DNA of 64,000 bases from Chryseobacterium sp. Marseille-Q5410. Its GTDB lineage: Bacteria; Bacteroidota; Bacteroidia; Flavobacteriales; Weeksellaceae. The translations under genes and the position numbers were made by a program. The notes beneath the pieces were generated by a model. It was not told where the DNA came from and ran no database searches. It worked only from the letters and a program-made list of their open reading frames with translations. Positions 17,427 through 26,456 of the stretch are shown here, in pieces. Within the stretch, counting starts at the first letter, position 1. Each line of letters starts with the position of its first letter. The DNA is taken from positions 2,082,125 through 2,146,124 of the forward strand of contig CAMPOT010000001.1 of NCBI GenBank assembly GCA_946892665.1. Direction: 5' to 3'.

Positions 17427-18785
17427 ATGGAAAATAAAAAGGAATTCTTTCTCGAGTGTTACAAACTCGGTATTATCAAATTCGGACGATTCACCCTGAA
17501 AAGCGGTATCGAAAGCCCATTTTATGTAGATCTTCGGCCACTGGCTTCCGATCCAAAAATATTAAAGCGGCTTGCCAATTATCTGTTGGATATGCTTCCG
17601 CTGGATAATTTCGACCTCATTTGTGGTGTTCCGTACGCTGCACTTCCGATGGCAACAGCAATGTCTTTGGAAAGCTACCTTCCATTAATTATCAAAAGAA
17701 AAGAGGCCAAAGATTATGGCACCAAGAAAATGATAGAAGGAATTTTCCAGAAAGGTCAGAACTGTCTTTTGGTAGAGGATGTAATCACGAGTGGGAAATC
17801 CCTTTTGGAGACCATTCCGGAAATAGAAAATGAAGGAATTTCGGTTTCGGATATTGTAGTTGTTTTGGATCGTCAACAGGGCGGAAAAGAAATGCTAGAA
17901 AGCAAAGGTTATCGCGTTCATACATTGTTTACGATTTCGGAAGTTTGTTCTATTTTAAAGGAAGAAAATCATTTGTCCGATGATGAAGTAACAAGAATTG
18001 ATGACTTTCTGAAGGGAAATGTGGTGAAATTTGAAGAGAAAAAACGCCCATCTTATGAGCAGAAACTTGAAAATGCAGAACATTCTGTTGCCAAAAAACT
18101 TTTGGAAATTTCCATTGAAAAAAAATCAAATCTGATTGCTTCCGCCGATGTCATCACCACTCAGGAACTGTTGGATTTTGCTGAAAAAGTGGGTCCGCAC
18201 ATCGTTGCCCTTAAAACTCATATTGATATCATCACCGATTTCGATCCCGATAAAACCATTCTTCCACTGAAAGATTTGGCCACCAAATATAATTTTCTTT
18301 TGATGGAAGACCGTAAATTTGCCGACATCGGAAACACCCAAGAATTACAGTTTTCCTATGGAATTTATAAGATTTCCAATTGGGCAGATTTCGTGACATC
18401 TCATGTGATTGGCGGCTACCATTCATTGGATTGCTTCCTGAATGTGGGCGTTGTAGCGATCTTAGGAATGTCGTCCAAAGGAACTTTAACAGATAAAAAT
18501 TATCAGGAAGAAGCTTTGAAAGTGGCACAATCTCACCCCAATGTGATCGGCGGTGTTTCCCAAAAACAATTGCCGGAAGAGCTTTTACTATTCACTCCTG
18601 GTGTGAATTTATCGGATTCGGGTGATGGTAAAGGACAGCAGTACAATACACCGGAACACGTTTTCAGGAATTTACAAACCGATTTCATCATCGTAGGCCG
18701 CGGAATTTACAAAGCTGATGATGCCGAAAAAGCAGCGCTCAATTACAAAATTGCCGGCTGGAATGCTTATTTGGAAAGTTTGTAA
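17427..18785 (+). CDS. pyrE-pyrF: Bifunctional UMP synthase (OPRTase-OMP decarboxylase fusion)
   Basis: Makes UMP from orotate in two steps. Residues 1-200 are orotate phosphoribosyltransferase, with the PRPP motif LLVEDVITSGKS near 115 and GVPYAALPMA. Residues 225-452 are orotidine-5'-phosphate decarboxylase, with the catalytic Asp/Lys motif LMEDRKFADIGNT near 290 and the phosphate-site VGRGIY near the end. The order OPRT-then-OMPDC and the DRKFADIGNT form are those of animal and plant UMP synthases. A charged linker (EEKKRPSYEQK) joins the halves. No frameshift or internal stop is present. The AEC transporter follows 17 bp later. Confidence 0.95.
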   Translation: MENKKEFFLECYKLGIIKFGRFTLKSGIESPFYVDLRPLASDPKILKRLANYLLDMLPLDNFDLICGVPYAALPMATAMSLESYLPLIIKRKEAKDYGTKKMIEGIFQKGQNCLLVEDVITSGKSLLETIPEIENEGISVSDIVVVLDRQQGGKEMLESKGYRVHTLFTISEVCSILKEENHLSDDEVTRIDDFLKGNVVKFEEKKRPSYEQKLENAEHSVAKKLLEISIEKKSNLIASADVITTQELLDFAEKVGPHIVALKTHIDIITDFDPDKTILPLKDLATKYNFLLMEDRKFADIGNTQELQFSYGIYKISNWADFVTSHVIGGYHSLDCFLNVGVVAILGMSSKGTLTDKNYQEEALKVAQSHPNVIGGVSQKQLPEELLLFTPGVNLSDSGDGKGQQYNTPEHVFRNLQTDFIIVGRGIYKADDAEKAALNYKIAGWNAYLESL

Positions 18786-18802
18786 ATCTAAAAACAGAAT
18801 TT

Positions 18803-19717
18803 TTGGCTAATCTCATTCTGCTCTTTCTCTGTTTATTTCTGGGATTTTTTTTCAGAAGAGCAAAACTTTTTCCGGAAAACGGTCATATTGCGCTGAACGC
18901 CTTTATTATTAATATTTCCCTTGTCGCGCTTTCGCTGTACTACATCCCGAAAATCGTCATCAGTTACGAAGTGATTTTCCCCGTGGCTGTTGCGTGGTTG
19001 AATATTTTTTTGGCAATGGTTTTTTTCAGTGTTCTTGGTAAAAAAATGAACTGGTCGAAAGCCGTAATCGGCGCGCTAATCATGTGTGCCGGTTTCGGAA
19101 ACACATCATTTGTAGGAATACCGGTCATTCAATCGATTTACGGCGCAAGCGGACTGAAAACGGTGATGCTGGTGGATCAACCCGGTTCCTTTGTCGCGCT
19201 TTCCACAGTGGGAATTGCAGTAGCGAATTATTATTCCGGAACCAAAAGTACAGTTTCGCAAATTGCAGGAAAAATCATTCGATTTCCTCCATTTTTGGCA
19301 TTTTCTGCAGCGATTATTTTAAATGTTTTAAGTATTGAAATACCACATGACTTTGATGAAGTGCTTAATAAATTGGGAGCTACAACCGTTCCGCTGGCAT
19401 TGTTTTCAGTAGGCAGTCAGCTTCATTGGCAGAAACTGGATTCCGATACCAAGCCTTTATTTTGGGGTCTTTTATTTAAATTGATGCTCTTTCCCGCTTT
19501 TATTTTCCTGTTTTATTTTATCATTTTAAAACAGAACGGAGAAATTATTGAAATCTCAGTTTTGGAATCCGCTATGGCTCCGATGATTACTGCGGGAATA
19601 ATAGCTGCAGCACACAAATTGGAACCCAAACTCTGCAATCTGATGGTTGGCGTAGGAATTCCGCTATCATTTATTACGCTCGCTTTTTGGTATTTGGTTC
19701 TGCATTTTTTCGCTTGA
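18803..19717 (+). CDS. AEC-family transporter (auxin efflux carrier-like)
   Basis: A 304-residue inner-membrane protein with about ten hydrophobic helices, the auxin efflux carrier (AEC) superfamily pattern seen in bacterial malate or small-acid permeases. The central GFGNTSFVGIPVI matches the conserved Asn/Gly/Pro crossover region, and GIPLSFIT near the end is the second. The substrate is unknown; its place after UMP synthase may be chance. The only possible start is TTG (reading MANLILLFLCLFLG), since no ATG lies in frame upstream. Probably co-transcribed with the gene before it. Confidence 0.85.
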   Translation: MANLILLFLCLFLGFFFRRAKLFPENGHIALNAFIINISLVALSLYYIPKIVISYEVIFPVAVAWLNIFLAMVFFSVLGKKMNWSKAVIGALIMCAGFGNTSFVGIPVIQSIYGASGLKTVMLVDQPGSFVALSTVGIAVANYYSGTKSTVSQIAGKIIRFPPFLAFSAAIILNVLSIEIPHDFDEVLNKLGATTVPLALFSVGSQLHWQKLDSDTKPLFWGLLFKLMLFPAFIFLFYFIILKQNGEIIEISVLESAMAPMITAGIIAAAHKLEPKLCNLMVGVGIPLSFITLAFWYLVLHFFA

Positions 19718-19890
19718 ATTGAATTAACGCTGTTGCTTGTATAAAACTATCGTTGCGCCGCCACTCAAACAGTGAAGATTCTTTAATGCACTTCTGGTTC
19801 CTTTCTTACCGTGTCCGCTTCAAAATTTGTATTAAACAGATTTCAGTCCACTGCTTTTTTCTCTAAATGCAAAAATATTTTTGAAATATA

Positions 19891-19938
19891 TTTATTAACT
19901 TACATCAAGAATATTTTAACGGAAGGTTTGTATCTTTG
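19891..19938 (+). promoter_or_regulatory. Promoter of the DsbA-like gene with Crp/Fnr-like site
   Basis: TTTATTAACTTACATCAA (19891-19908), a 22-base gap, then TATCTTTG (19931-19938). The same 18-mer and the same -7 box recur before the next gene with a 23-base gap. Read on the minus strand the 18-mer contains TTGATGTAAGTTAA, one good Fnr/Crp-like half and one weak half, centred near -41 of the predicted start. The rest of 19718-20000 shows no gene. Confidence 0.65.
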
Positions 19939-20000
19939 ATTCAATAAATTAGGAATGAAAATTTTATTAAAGTTCTCATTTCATTAAAAATAAGATCATT

Positions 20001-20705
20001 ATGAAAGTAGATATTTGGAGCGATATTCGCTGTCCTTTTTGTTATGTCGGGAAAAAAAAGTTTGAAATGGCACTTGAAGAATTCGCCAATTCGGACAAAA
20101 TAGAGGTTACATGGCATAGTTTCCAGCTGGATCCTAATCTGCTTACACAGCCAGAGAAAAATCCTTATGAATATTTCACGGAAATAAAAGGAATTTCACT
20201 GGAACAAGCAAAAGCAATGCACGAACACGTGGAAAATGCAGGAAAAGAAGCCGGAATTGAATTTAATTTTGACGATTCAAAAGTGGCGAATTCATATCGC
20301 GGACATCTCCTTATTCAACTTGCGAATTCGAAAAACTTAGGAAATGAAATGGAAGAAGCGATGTTCAAGGCTCAGTTTATCGATGGAAAAAATATCGATG
20401 ATGTAGCCACGCTTTTGGAAATCGGGCAATCTTTAGGACTTTCTGAAAATGAAATTAAAGCAGCCTTGCAGTCCGATGATTTTGCACACGCCGTTTCACA
20501 AGATGGATTGCTGGCTCGTCAACTGGGAATTTCCGGTGTTCCGTTTTTTGTATTTAATGATAAATATGGCGTTTCCGGTGCGCAACAACCTGAACTTTTC
20601 CTGGAGGTTTTGGAAAAATCTTTTGCAGAATTTTCTGCTGGAGACCAAGGTTTGCAGATCATCAACAGCGGTGCGCAATGTGACGTCGATGGAAATTGTA
20701 ACTGA
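20001..20705 (+). CDS. DsbA-family oxidoreductase (FrnE-like)
   Basis: A 234-residue thioredoxin-fold protein with an inserted helical domain, FrnE/2-hydroxychromene-isomerase type. The active-site motif CPFC sits near residue 12 (WSDIRCPFCYVGKKKFE), and GISGVPFFVFNDKYGVSGAQ carries the cis-Pro. No signal peptide, so it is cytoplasmic, as FrnE proteins are; they are associated with oxidative stress and thiol handling. The last 18 residues carry two more cysteines (GAQCDVDGNC), a second possible redox pair. It shares its promoter design with yceI 81 bp downstream. Confidence 0.92.
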   Translation: MKVDIWSDIRCPFCYVGKKKFEMALEEFANSDKIEVTWHSFQLDPNLLTQPEKNPYEYFTEIKGISLEQAKAMHEHVENAGKEAGIEFNFDDSKVANSYRGHLLIQLANSKNLGNEMEEAMFKAQFIDGKNIDDVATLLEIGQSLGLSENEIKAALQSDDFAHAVSQDGLLARQLGISGVPFFVFNDKYGVSGAQQPELFLEVLEKSFAEFSAGDQGLQIINSGAQCDVDGNCN

Positions 20706-20754
20706 TTTATTAACTTACATCAATGCCAACAAAACATTATTTGAAATATCTTTG
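20706..20754 (+). promoter_or_regulatory. Promoter of yceI with the same Crp/Fnr-like site
   Basis: TTTATTAACTTACATCAA (20706-20723), 23 bases, TATCTTTG (20747-20754). It begins right at the end of the DsbA-like gene. The half-palindrome centre is near -41.5 of the predicted start, the class II activator position for Crp/Fnr proteins. Confidence 0.7.
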
Positions 20755-20786
20755 CAGTATTAATTTTATCAATAAAAAATAGTATT

Positions 20787-21359
20787 ATGAAAAAAATCTT
20801 ATCCCTCATTACCGTTGTGTTATTTTCGGTTTCCACATTTGCACAATTAGTTTTAAAAAACGATCCGGCTCACTCTAGAATTCAATTTGCAGTAATACAC
20901 CTTGGAATTAACGACATCACTGGAAATTTCGACAAAGCATCTCTAACCATCAATGCTGATGAGAAAAACTTTGCGAACTCTACCCTAGCTTTCTCTGCAG
21001 ATGTAAACTCGATCAACACTCATGTTGAAGCAAGAGATAACCACTTGAAAAGCGCAGATTTTTTCGATGCAGAAAAATTCCCAACTTTAGAATTCAAAAG
21101 TACTTCTTTAACTAAAACCAAAAAGAACTACTACACTTTGAAAGGTAATCTTACCATGCACGGTGTTACAAAACCAGTTACTTTAACGTTGGTTTACCGC
21201 GGTTCTACGGTAAATGCGATGAATAAAAAAACTACTTATGGTTACCAGGTTTTGGGAACTTTGAAGAGATCTGACTTCAACATTGGACCAAAATTCCCTG
21301 CACCAATGATCAATGATTTGGTTAGAATTAAAGGTGATTTTGAATTAACCGCAGAATAA
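20787..21359 (+). CDS. YceI-family periplasmic lipid-binding protein
   Basis: A 190-residue exported lipocalin-like protein. Signal peptide MKKILSLITVVLFSVSTFAQ; the mature YceI domain starts with NDPAHSRIQFAVIHLGINDI and holds HVEARDNHLKSADFFDAEKFPTL-type motif pieces (residues 75-100) and the closing strand GDFELTAE. Family members bind polyisoprenoids such as ubiquinone-like lipids, and some are stress-induced. It is followed by a strong terminator and has its own promoter. Confidence 0.93.
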   Translation: MKKILSLITVVLFSVSTFAQLVLKNDPAHSRIQFAVIHLGINDITGNFDKASLTINADEKNFANSTLAFSADVNSINTHVEARDNHLKSADFFDAEKFPTLEFKSTSLTKTKKNYYTLKGNLTMHGVTKPVTLTLVYRGSTVNAMNKKTTYGYQVLGTLKRSDFNIGPKFPAPMINDLVRIKGDFELTAE

Positions 21360-21383
21360 TAGTTAGTAATTTTTTTTAGTTGG

Positions 21384-21421
21384 AAACGGAAATTTGGGAA
21401 ACTGAATTTCCGTTTTTTTTT
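21384..21421 (+). terminator. Terminator after yceI
   Basis: AAACGGAAATT pairs perfectly with AATTTCCGTTT around a ten-base loop and is followed by eight or more T. Confidence 0.9.
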
Positions 21422-21543
21422 GTTGAATTTTAAATGATAGTTAAAAAATCCAACATGATACAGAACGCAATAATTATTCTTTATAAAAATCAAAAACTAA
21501 CAAAAAACACTTAATAATAGCATTTCATTTAGAAAAACATCTT

Positions 21544-21551
21544 TATATTTG
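21544..21551 (+). promoter_or_regulatory. -7 box of the M1-like/barrel gene
   Basis: TATATTTG, exact match to TAnnTTTG. A near-match TTTC lies 18 bases upstream. The start codon is 14 bases downstream. Confidence 0.55.
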
Positions 21552-21565
21552 ATCGAATTTAAAAG

Positions 21566-24385
21566 ATGAAAATATTTTTTTGCGGTTTGATGCTGGTTAC
21601 AAATATTGTTGCAATTTCTGCGCAACAAGACAGCATTTACATTGAAGCCAAAATTCCTGATAACAAGAGACAAATTACTGTATATCAGGAAATTACTTAC
21701 TATAACCATTCTGAAAGCAATTTAGACCAGATAAAACTCCTCAATTGGATTTCCGCGTACAAAACCCATAACACATCACTGGTTTACCGAAAACTGGAAG
21801 ATCGAAAAAGCGATTTACACTTTGCAAAACCCCTTGAATTAGGCAATCTAGAAAATCTCAACATTCAGATTGATGGACAAACCATAACAGGAATTGACGG
21901 ATCAAGAGAACAGATTTTTCTTCCGCTTTCAGAGAAGCTTGCGCCTGGAAAAAAGGTGAAAATCACTTTAAATTATCAGCTGAATTTGCCTTCGCATAAA
22001 TTTACCGGGTACGGAAGCGACGGAAAAAAAGTAGCTCTGAAATACTTTTTTCTGGTTCCCGATGGTTTTGATAATGATAACCAAATTCAAAGAAATTTCA
22101 TCGATATTGAAGAAAACCAAAATCCGGGAAGTTACTGGCGAGTGAATCTTGATATTCCTTTAAACCACTATTCACAAAGTAATCTCCCGGAAATTCAGCC
22201 CAATTATTTTCAAGGAAAGTTGGTCAATGATCCGGAATTTCTAATCTCGGAAAACAGTTTCCCAACCATTACAACAACTATTGAAGGACAAAAAATCACC
22301 ATCAACTTCGGTTACCAACTGACCGAAACCGAGAAGCAAAATCTGGAATTTTATCTTCCATTGCAACTCAATTTCATTAAGGCAAAAACAGGTTCTTTAC
22401 CCTCGAAAATATTCATCAGCGAAAAATTCCGGGAATCTGAGAATTTTATGGGAATTGATGATATTAAATTCTGGAAATTCCGTTATCCACTTTTCACTGA
22501 AGCTGAAAAAATTGATCTGAATTATTTCAGTATTTTATCGAAAAAAATTGTTGAGCAATCTTCTATTTTCGAGAAAAGTGGCGATCATTGGTTGATGAAC
22601 GGGCTGAAAACCTACCTGGAAATTCAGTACATCGAAAGGTATTACCAAGAGCGAAAATTGCTCGGCGATCTTCCCGACAATTTGAAAATTCTCGGTTTAA
22701 AACCTTTGAAAATATTCCATGCATCAAAGCTGAAGCTTTCGGAAAGATACGGACTTGCTTACCAATATATTTTGACTCAAAATTTGGATCAAAAAATAGA
22801 ACAACCGTTCGAAAATCTGAGCAATTTCAACGCTACTGCGATCAGCCATTTCGAAACGGGAAGTCTGTTTTCGTTTGTAGCAGAAAAAATGGGAAAGGAA
22901 AAATTTGACGATTTTGTTATTCATTTCCTGCAAAAAAATACAGGAAAAAGAATCGATAAACAAGCTTTTTTAGATGAATTGACTGTAGCTTCCGGATATT
23001 CTTCGGGCTTTTTGGAACACTTTATACAAAATAAAAACCGAGTAAATTTTAGGCTGAAACGATTTAAGAAAATCGGGGATGAATTTCAGGTGAAAATCTC
23101 CAAGAACACTTTACAAGAAATCCCTTTCAAGATTGAAACCGAGAAAAAAAACGGTGAGAAAACCGCCTTTTGGTTCGATACCGAACGTTCCAAAGAAGCA
23201 AAAATTTACAATATCCCACAAACTGATGCTGAGAAAATCGTGATCAACAGCGAATACATTTTCCCGGAGAAGAATTTCCGCGACAATTATCTTTATGCCA
23301 AAGGTTTTTTCGCAAATACCAAAAAAATTCGGCTCAAGTTTTTCAAAGACATTCCTAATCCGGAATACAATGAAGTATATCTGAATCCGAAACTGAATTT
23401 CAACGCGTATGATAAAGTTTTGTTGGGTTTAAATTTTAAAAATTCATCATTATTTGACAGAAAATTTGTTTATTCGTTCACCCCCTATTTCAGTTCAGGA
23501 ACGGGAAAATTAACGGGTGCAGGCGGTGTTTCTTATTCATTTCAGCCGGCCGATAGTTTTTACCGGAGTTTAGATTTGGGCGTTTCAGGATCATATTTCC
23601 ATTATGATTATGATTTAACTTACCAAAAATTTTCAGCATTTGCGAATATTAATTTTAATAAAAATCCGCGCAGTGACATCGGCAGAAGTTTAGGTTTTTC
23701 CTATAATTTCTTCGAGAAAGAGCTCACTCCTGCGATGATTGCCGCGAATGAATACGGAAAATACAATCTTTGGAATGTTGGATATAGCTATTCGGACAGA
23801 AGACTCATTCATGAGAAATACCTAAGTGGAAACCTTCAATGGATGGAAGATTTTCAGAAAGTTTCTGCGGAAGCATTCTATCGTTGGGAATTTGCACAAG
23901 ATCAAAAAGTGAGTTTCCGGCTTTTTGGAGGTTACTTTATCACCAATAAAACCAAGAACAATTTGTTTGATTACGGCATTTCGAAGGTTTCGAATTATGC
24001 GTTCTCGTATAGACTTTTGGGACAAAGTGCGACGAGTGGTTTGCTTTCCCAGCAATTGATTTTGGCGGAAGGCGGTTTCAAATCTTATCTCGGGAAAACA
24101 GCCAATCGGTGGATTACTTCGGTGAATGTAGATGCGCACGTTTGGCGTTGGTTTAATGTGTATGCGGATGCGGGCGTTTACAAAAACAGGTTGCAAAATC
24201 CTCAGTTTATATGGGATTCCGGGGTAAAGGTGAAGGTGATTCCGGATTTTCTGGAAATCTATTTTCCGATGCAAAGCTCGCTTGGTTTTGAACCGTCATT
24301 TAAAGATTACGGAAGCAGAATCCGATTCACGTTGGTACTGAATTTCTCTGCGATCACAGGATATTTTAGAAGAGGATGGTTTTGA
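21566..24385 (+). CDS. M1 aminopeptidase-like protein without HEXXH, fused to an outer-membrane barrel
   Basis: A 939-residue exported protein. Signal peptide ends at about 20 (VAISAQQDS). Residues 20-330 look like the beta-rich N-terminal domain of M1 peptidases, and the segment HWLMNGLKTYLEIQYIERYY (near 343) resembles the WLNEGFATYxE helix that follows HEXXH. At the place where HEXXH should be I read ILSKKIVEQSS, so both metal His and the catalytic Glu appear lost. From about 620 to the end the sequence is a run of amphipathic, aromatic-rich strands ending RFTLVLNFSAITGYFRRGWF, as in outer-membrane barrels. Likely role: a surface-anchored binding or assembly protein rather than a protease. 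The family assignment is by eye. Confidence 0.7.
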   Translation: MKIFFCGLMLVTNIVAISAQQDSIYIEAKIPDNKRQITVYQEITYYNHSESNLDQIKLLNWISAYKTHNTSLVYRKLEDRKSDLHFAKPLELGNLENLNIQIDGQTITGIDGSREQIFLPLSEKLAPGKKVKITLNYQLNLPSHKFTGYGSDGKKVALKYFFLVPDGFDNDNQIQRNFIDIEENQNPGSYWRVNLDIPLNHYSQSNLPEIQPNYFQGKLVNDPEFLISENSFPTITTTIEGQKITINFGYQLTETEKQNLEFYLPLQLNFIKAKTGSLPSKIFISEKFRESENFMGIDDIKFWKFRYPLFTEAEKIDLNYFSILSKKIVEQSSIFEKSGDHWLMNGLKTYLEIQYIERYYQERKLLGDLPDNLKILGLKPLKIFHASKLKLSERYGLAYQYILTQNLDQKIEQPFENLSNFNATAISHFETGSLFSFVAEKMGKEKFDDFVIHFLQKNTGKRIDKQAFLDELTVASGYSSGFLEHFIQNKNRVNFRLKRFKKIGDEFQVKISKNTLQEIPFKIETEKKNGEKTAFWFDTERSKEAKIYNIPQTDAEKIVINSEYIFPEKNFRDNYLYAKGFFANTKKIRLKFFKDIPNPEYNEVYLNPKLNFNAYDKVLLGLNFKNSSLFDRKFVYSFTPYFSSGTGKLTGAGGVSYSFQPADSFYRSLDLGVSGSYFHYDYDLTYQKFSAFANINFNKNPRSDIGRSLGFSYNFFEKELTPAMIAANEYGKYNLWNVGYSYSDRRLIHEKYLSGNLQWMEDFQKVSAEAFYRWEFAQDQKVSFRLFGGYFITNKTKNNLFDYGISKVSNYAFSYRLLGQSATSGLLSQQLILAEGGFKSYLGKTANRWITSVNVDAHVWRWFNVYADAGVYKNRLQNPQFIWDSGVKVKVIPDFLEIYFPMQSSLGFEPSFKDYGSRIRFTLVLNFSAITGYFRRGWF

Positions 24386-24417
24386 TAAGGGATAATTAAT
24401 AATGAATAATGGATAGA

Positions 24418-24450
24418 ATAAAAAAGCCACTTCTTTCCGGAAGTGGCTTT
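24418..24450 (-). terminator. Terminator of the CBM-like T9SS gene
   Basis: AAAGCCACTTC/GGAAGTGGCTTT, perfect apart from the loop, with a T run on the minus strand. It also lies 30 bp after the converging barrel gene and may serve both. Confidence 0.88.
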
Positions 24451-24467
24451 ATATTAAATAAAAAATT

Positions 24468-25268
24468 TTAGTTTTTAACAACTTTTCTGCTCACTTTAGC
24501 AGATCCATTATCAACAGTAACGATATAATTACCTTTTGATAAAGAAGAAGTGTTTACAGATTGTCCGTTCTCTACTCTGTTTGAGCTTACCAAACGACCA
24601 TCTACTGAATAAATGTTTACAGTTGCTTTTCCTGGAAGGATCAATTTAAGTTCGTTACCAACGATGGTGTTCATTTTTACAGCTTTATCGAAAGCGTTTA
24701 CATCTGAAACGGCAAGACTCCCTTGCACCAATTGTACATCGTCAACATAAGATGAACCACTTCCGTACGATCTGAAGGCTACATCAATACTTGCAGCTGA
24801 AGCATGAGAGGTAAATGTAACGGTATGTTGAGTCCATTCAGTTGGAGCAATCGGCAAATAACCATTGTTTGTTCTTAATGGATCATCTGCCGCAGTTGCA
24901 CTGTTATAAACAGGAGCTCCAGTTGTATCTTTCATAACGCTCCATAATCTGAAAATATTATTTTGAGTAGTTCCCGCCGGCCTAACAGTAGACGCTTTGT
25001 ACCAAAATGTTAAGGTATATTGAGTGCCTGCTAAGATTGGCACATTCTGGTAAAAACCAGTAGTAGCTGCTGGTAGCTCATACGCTGCCAATTTCGCACC
25101 ACTGTGTGGATTAACAGTTAAAATCGCTGGCTCTGTGTAACCATTACCTGTACCTGCAGCCCAAGGTGCTAGATCATTTTCAAAACCTGGGTTTTGAAGC
25201 AAATTAGTTTGTGCGCTCACCAAAGCAGTGGCAGAAACCAAGCTTAAAATTGTAAAGATTTTTTTCAT
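24468..25268 (-). CDS. T9SS cargo protein with carbohydrate-binding-like domain
   Basis: A 266-residue secreted protein. Signal peptide MKKIFTILSLVSATALVSAQ. Residues 21-175 look like a CBM4/9-type jelly roll: NLLQNPGFENDLAPW at the start, GFYQNVPILAGTQYTLTFWY in the middle, YVDDVQLV at the end. Residues about 190-266 are a type A T9SS sorting domain: NIYSVDGRLVSSNRV, SSLSKGNYIVTV and the terminal KVSRKVVKN. It should be exported across the outer membrane and either released or anchored. The ligand is unknown. Its leader shares TAAAATTTTATATTATG with the gene at 58084. Confidence 0.9.
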   Translation of the reverse strand: MKKIFTILSLVSATALVSAQTNLLQNPGFENDLAPWAAGTGNGYTEPAILTVNPHSGAKLAAYELPAATTGFYQNVPILAGTQYTLTFWYKASTVRPAGTTQNNIFRLWSVMKDTTGAPVYNSATAADDPLRTNNGYLPIAPTEWTQHTVTFTSHASAASIDVAFRSYGSGSSYVDDVQLVQGSLAVSDVNAFDKAVKMNTIVGNELKLILPGKATVNIYSVDGRLVSSNRVENGQSVNTSSLSKGNYIVTVDNGSAKVSRKVVKN

Positions 25269-25506
25269 AATATAAAATTTTAATTTTTTCCTTAAAATTG
25301 TACTGCTAAATTACGCATTTTTTTCACATCAAAATTAATACAACAAAATTTAACAATTCCTTAATTTTTCAAAAACAAGAAGAAGAAGAAAAGTCTTAAT
25401 CTATCTCATTTTTTCGAAAAGCTCAATTATAATCCGGCTTATTTTTCAATACAAATTTAACCAATATTTTACTAAAAATCAGCAAATTAGTGTTATATAT
25501 TCTTAA

Positions 25507-25533
25507 CAAAAAAAAGCTCCCAAAAGGAAGCTT
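25507..25533 (-). terminator. Terminator of the 25559 T9SS gene
   Basis: AAAGCTCCC/GGAAGCTTT with one mismatch around AAAA, followed on the minus strand by a long T run. The rest of 25269-25558 is A/T-rich leader without a gene. Confidence 0.8.
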
Positions 25534-25558
25534 TAATAATATTTTAAAGTAAAAAAAA

Positions 25559-26302
25559 TTATTTTTTGATGATCTTCTGAGAAACAGCTTGTCCGTTTAC
25601 AGTACCTGTTACGATATATATTCCTTTTGCCAAAGAAGCTACATCTAAAGAAGTGTTTTCGTTTACAGAAGCCGTTTTTACTACTTGTCCGTTTGCGTTG
25701 ATTACTTTTACATCAGCTTTTGCAGCGAAAATAATATTGGTATCTACCACAGTGTTTTTCACTAATCTTGCTTTTGAAGCGTTTGCATCAACTACTGCCA
25801 AGGTAGAATCGTAAGCTGTCCAAGAAAAATTATCCAATGTAGTTTGTGCACCTAGTACTTTAATTTCAACCACTACAGATACTGCTTTGTTGATCAACAA
25901 ACTGTAGTCGTAAATTGTTGCTTGTGCACCAGTTCCTGAACCAAACTGTGGAGTTGTATTTACGATTTCTCCATCAACAGACACCTGAACAGTTCTTGCC
26001 GCTCCTCCCGTGAATGCTTTTCTGTATTGGAAATTTAAAGTACCGACACCGTTAGCAAATGTTATTGTAGCAGTCCCATTAGCACCTAGAAGTGCGCTGG
26101 TACCAGCAATGTTATAATTTGCAGCGGTATCAACAATTCTTGTTTGGGTGAAAGCCCAAGAAGTGGAATCTTCACCTGTAAAATTAACTGTGGTATAACT
26201 ACTACCTGCAGTTGTAGGTCTTGTATCTAAATTTTCAGCACCTTGTGCATTTACGGTTGCTGCGAAAGCTACAGCTGCTAATAATGAATAAAGTTTTTTC
26301 AT
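25559..26302 (-). CDS. T9SS cargo protein, small beta-sandwich
   Basis: A 247-residue secreted protein with signal peptide MKKLYSLLAAVAFAATVNAQ. The mature domain (about 21-165) is a beta-sandwich with aromatic- and Gly-rich strands (TLNFQYRKAFTGGAARTVQV, TTLDNFSWTAYD), similar to the lectin-like or lamin-tail-associated domains often found in T9SS proteins; I cannot name it. Residues 185-247 are a type A sorting domain (VINANGQVVKTASV, LAKGIYIVTGTV, terminal SQKIIKK). It may be surface-attached. It has its own terminator and a minus-strand TATTTTTG box about 40 bases up. Confidence 0.85.
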   Translation of the reverse strand: MKKLYSLLAAVAFAATVNAQGAENLDTRPTTAGSSYTTVNFTGEDSTSWAFTQTRIVDTAANYNIAGTSALLGANGTATITFANGVGTLNFQYRKAFTGGAARTVQVSVDGEIVNTTPQFGSGTGAQATIYDYSLLINKAVSVVVEIKVLGAQTTLDNFSWTAYDSTLAVVDANASKARLVKNTVVDTNIIFAAKADVKVINANGQVVKTASVNENTSLDVASLAKGIYIVTGTVNGQAVSQKIIKK

Positions 26303-26456
26303 TGTTTTAAAAATTTAATTATTAATAATTTATGGCCCAAAAATACAACGTTTTTTATTAATGTCATAATTATAAGGTTAATTAATTGTTAAATATTTAA
26401 CAACAATTTAAAAGACAGTTTTTCGTTACTTTTACACAACTTTTTTTCAAGAGATT

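Noticed and set aside
21566..24385. Active M1 aminopeptidase
   Set aside because: No HEXXH motif could be found anywhere in the protein.
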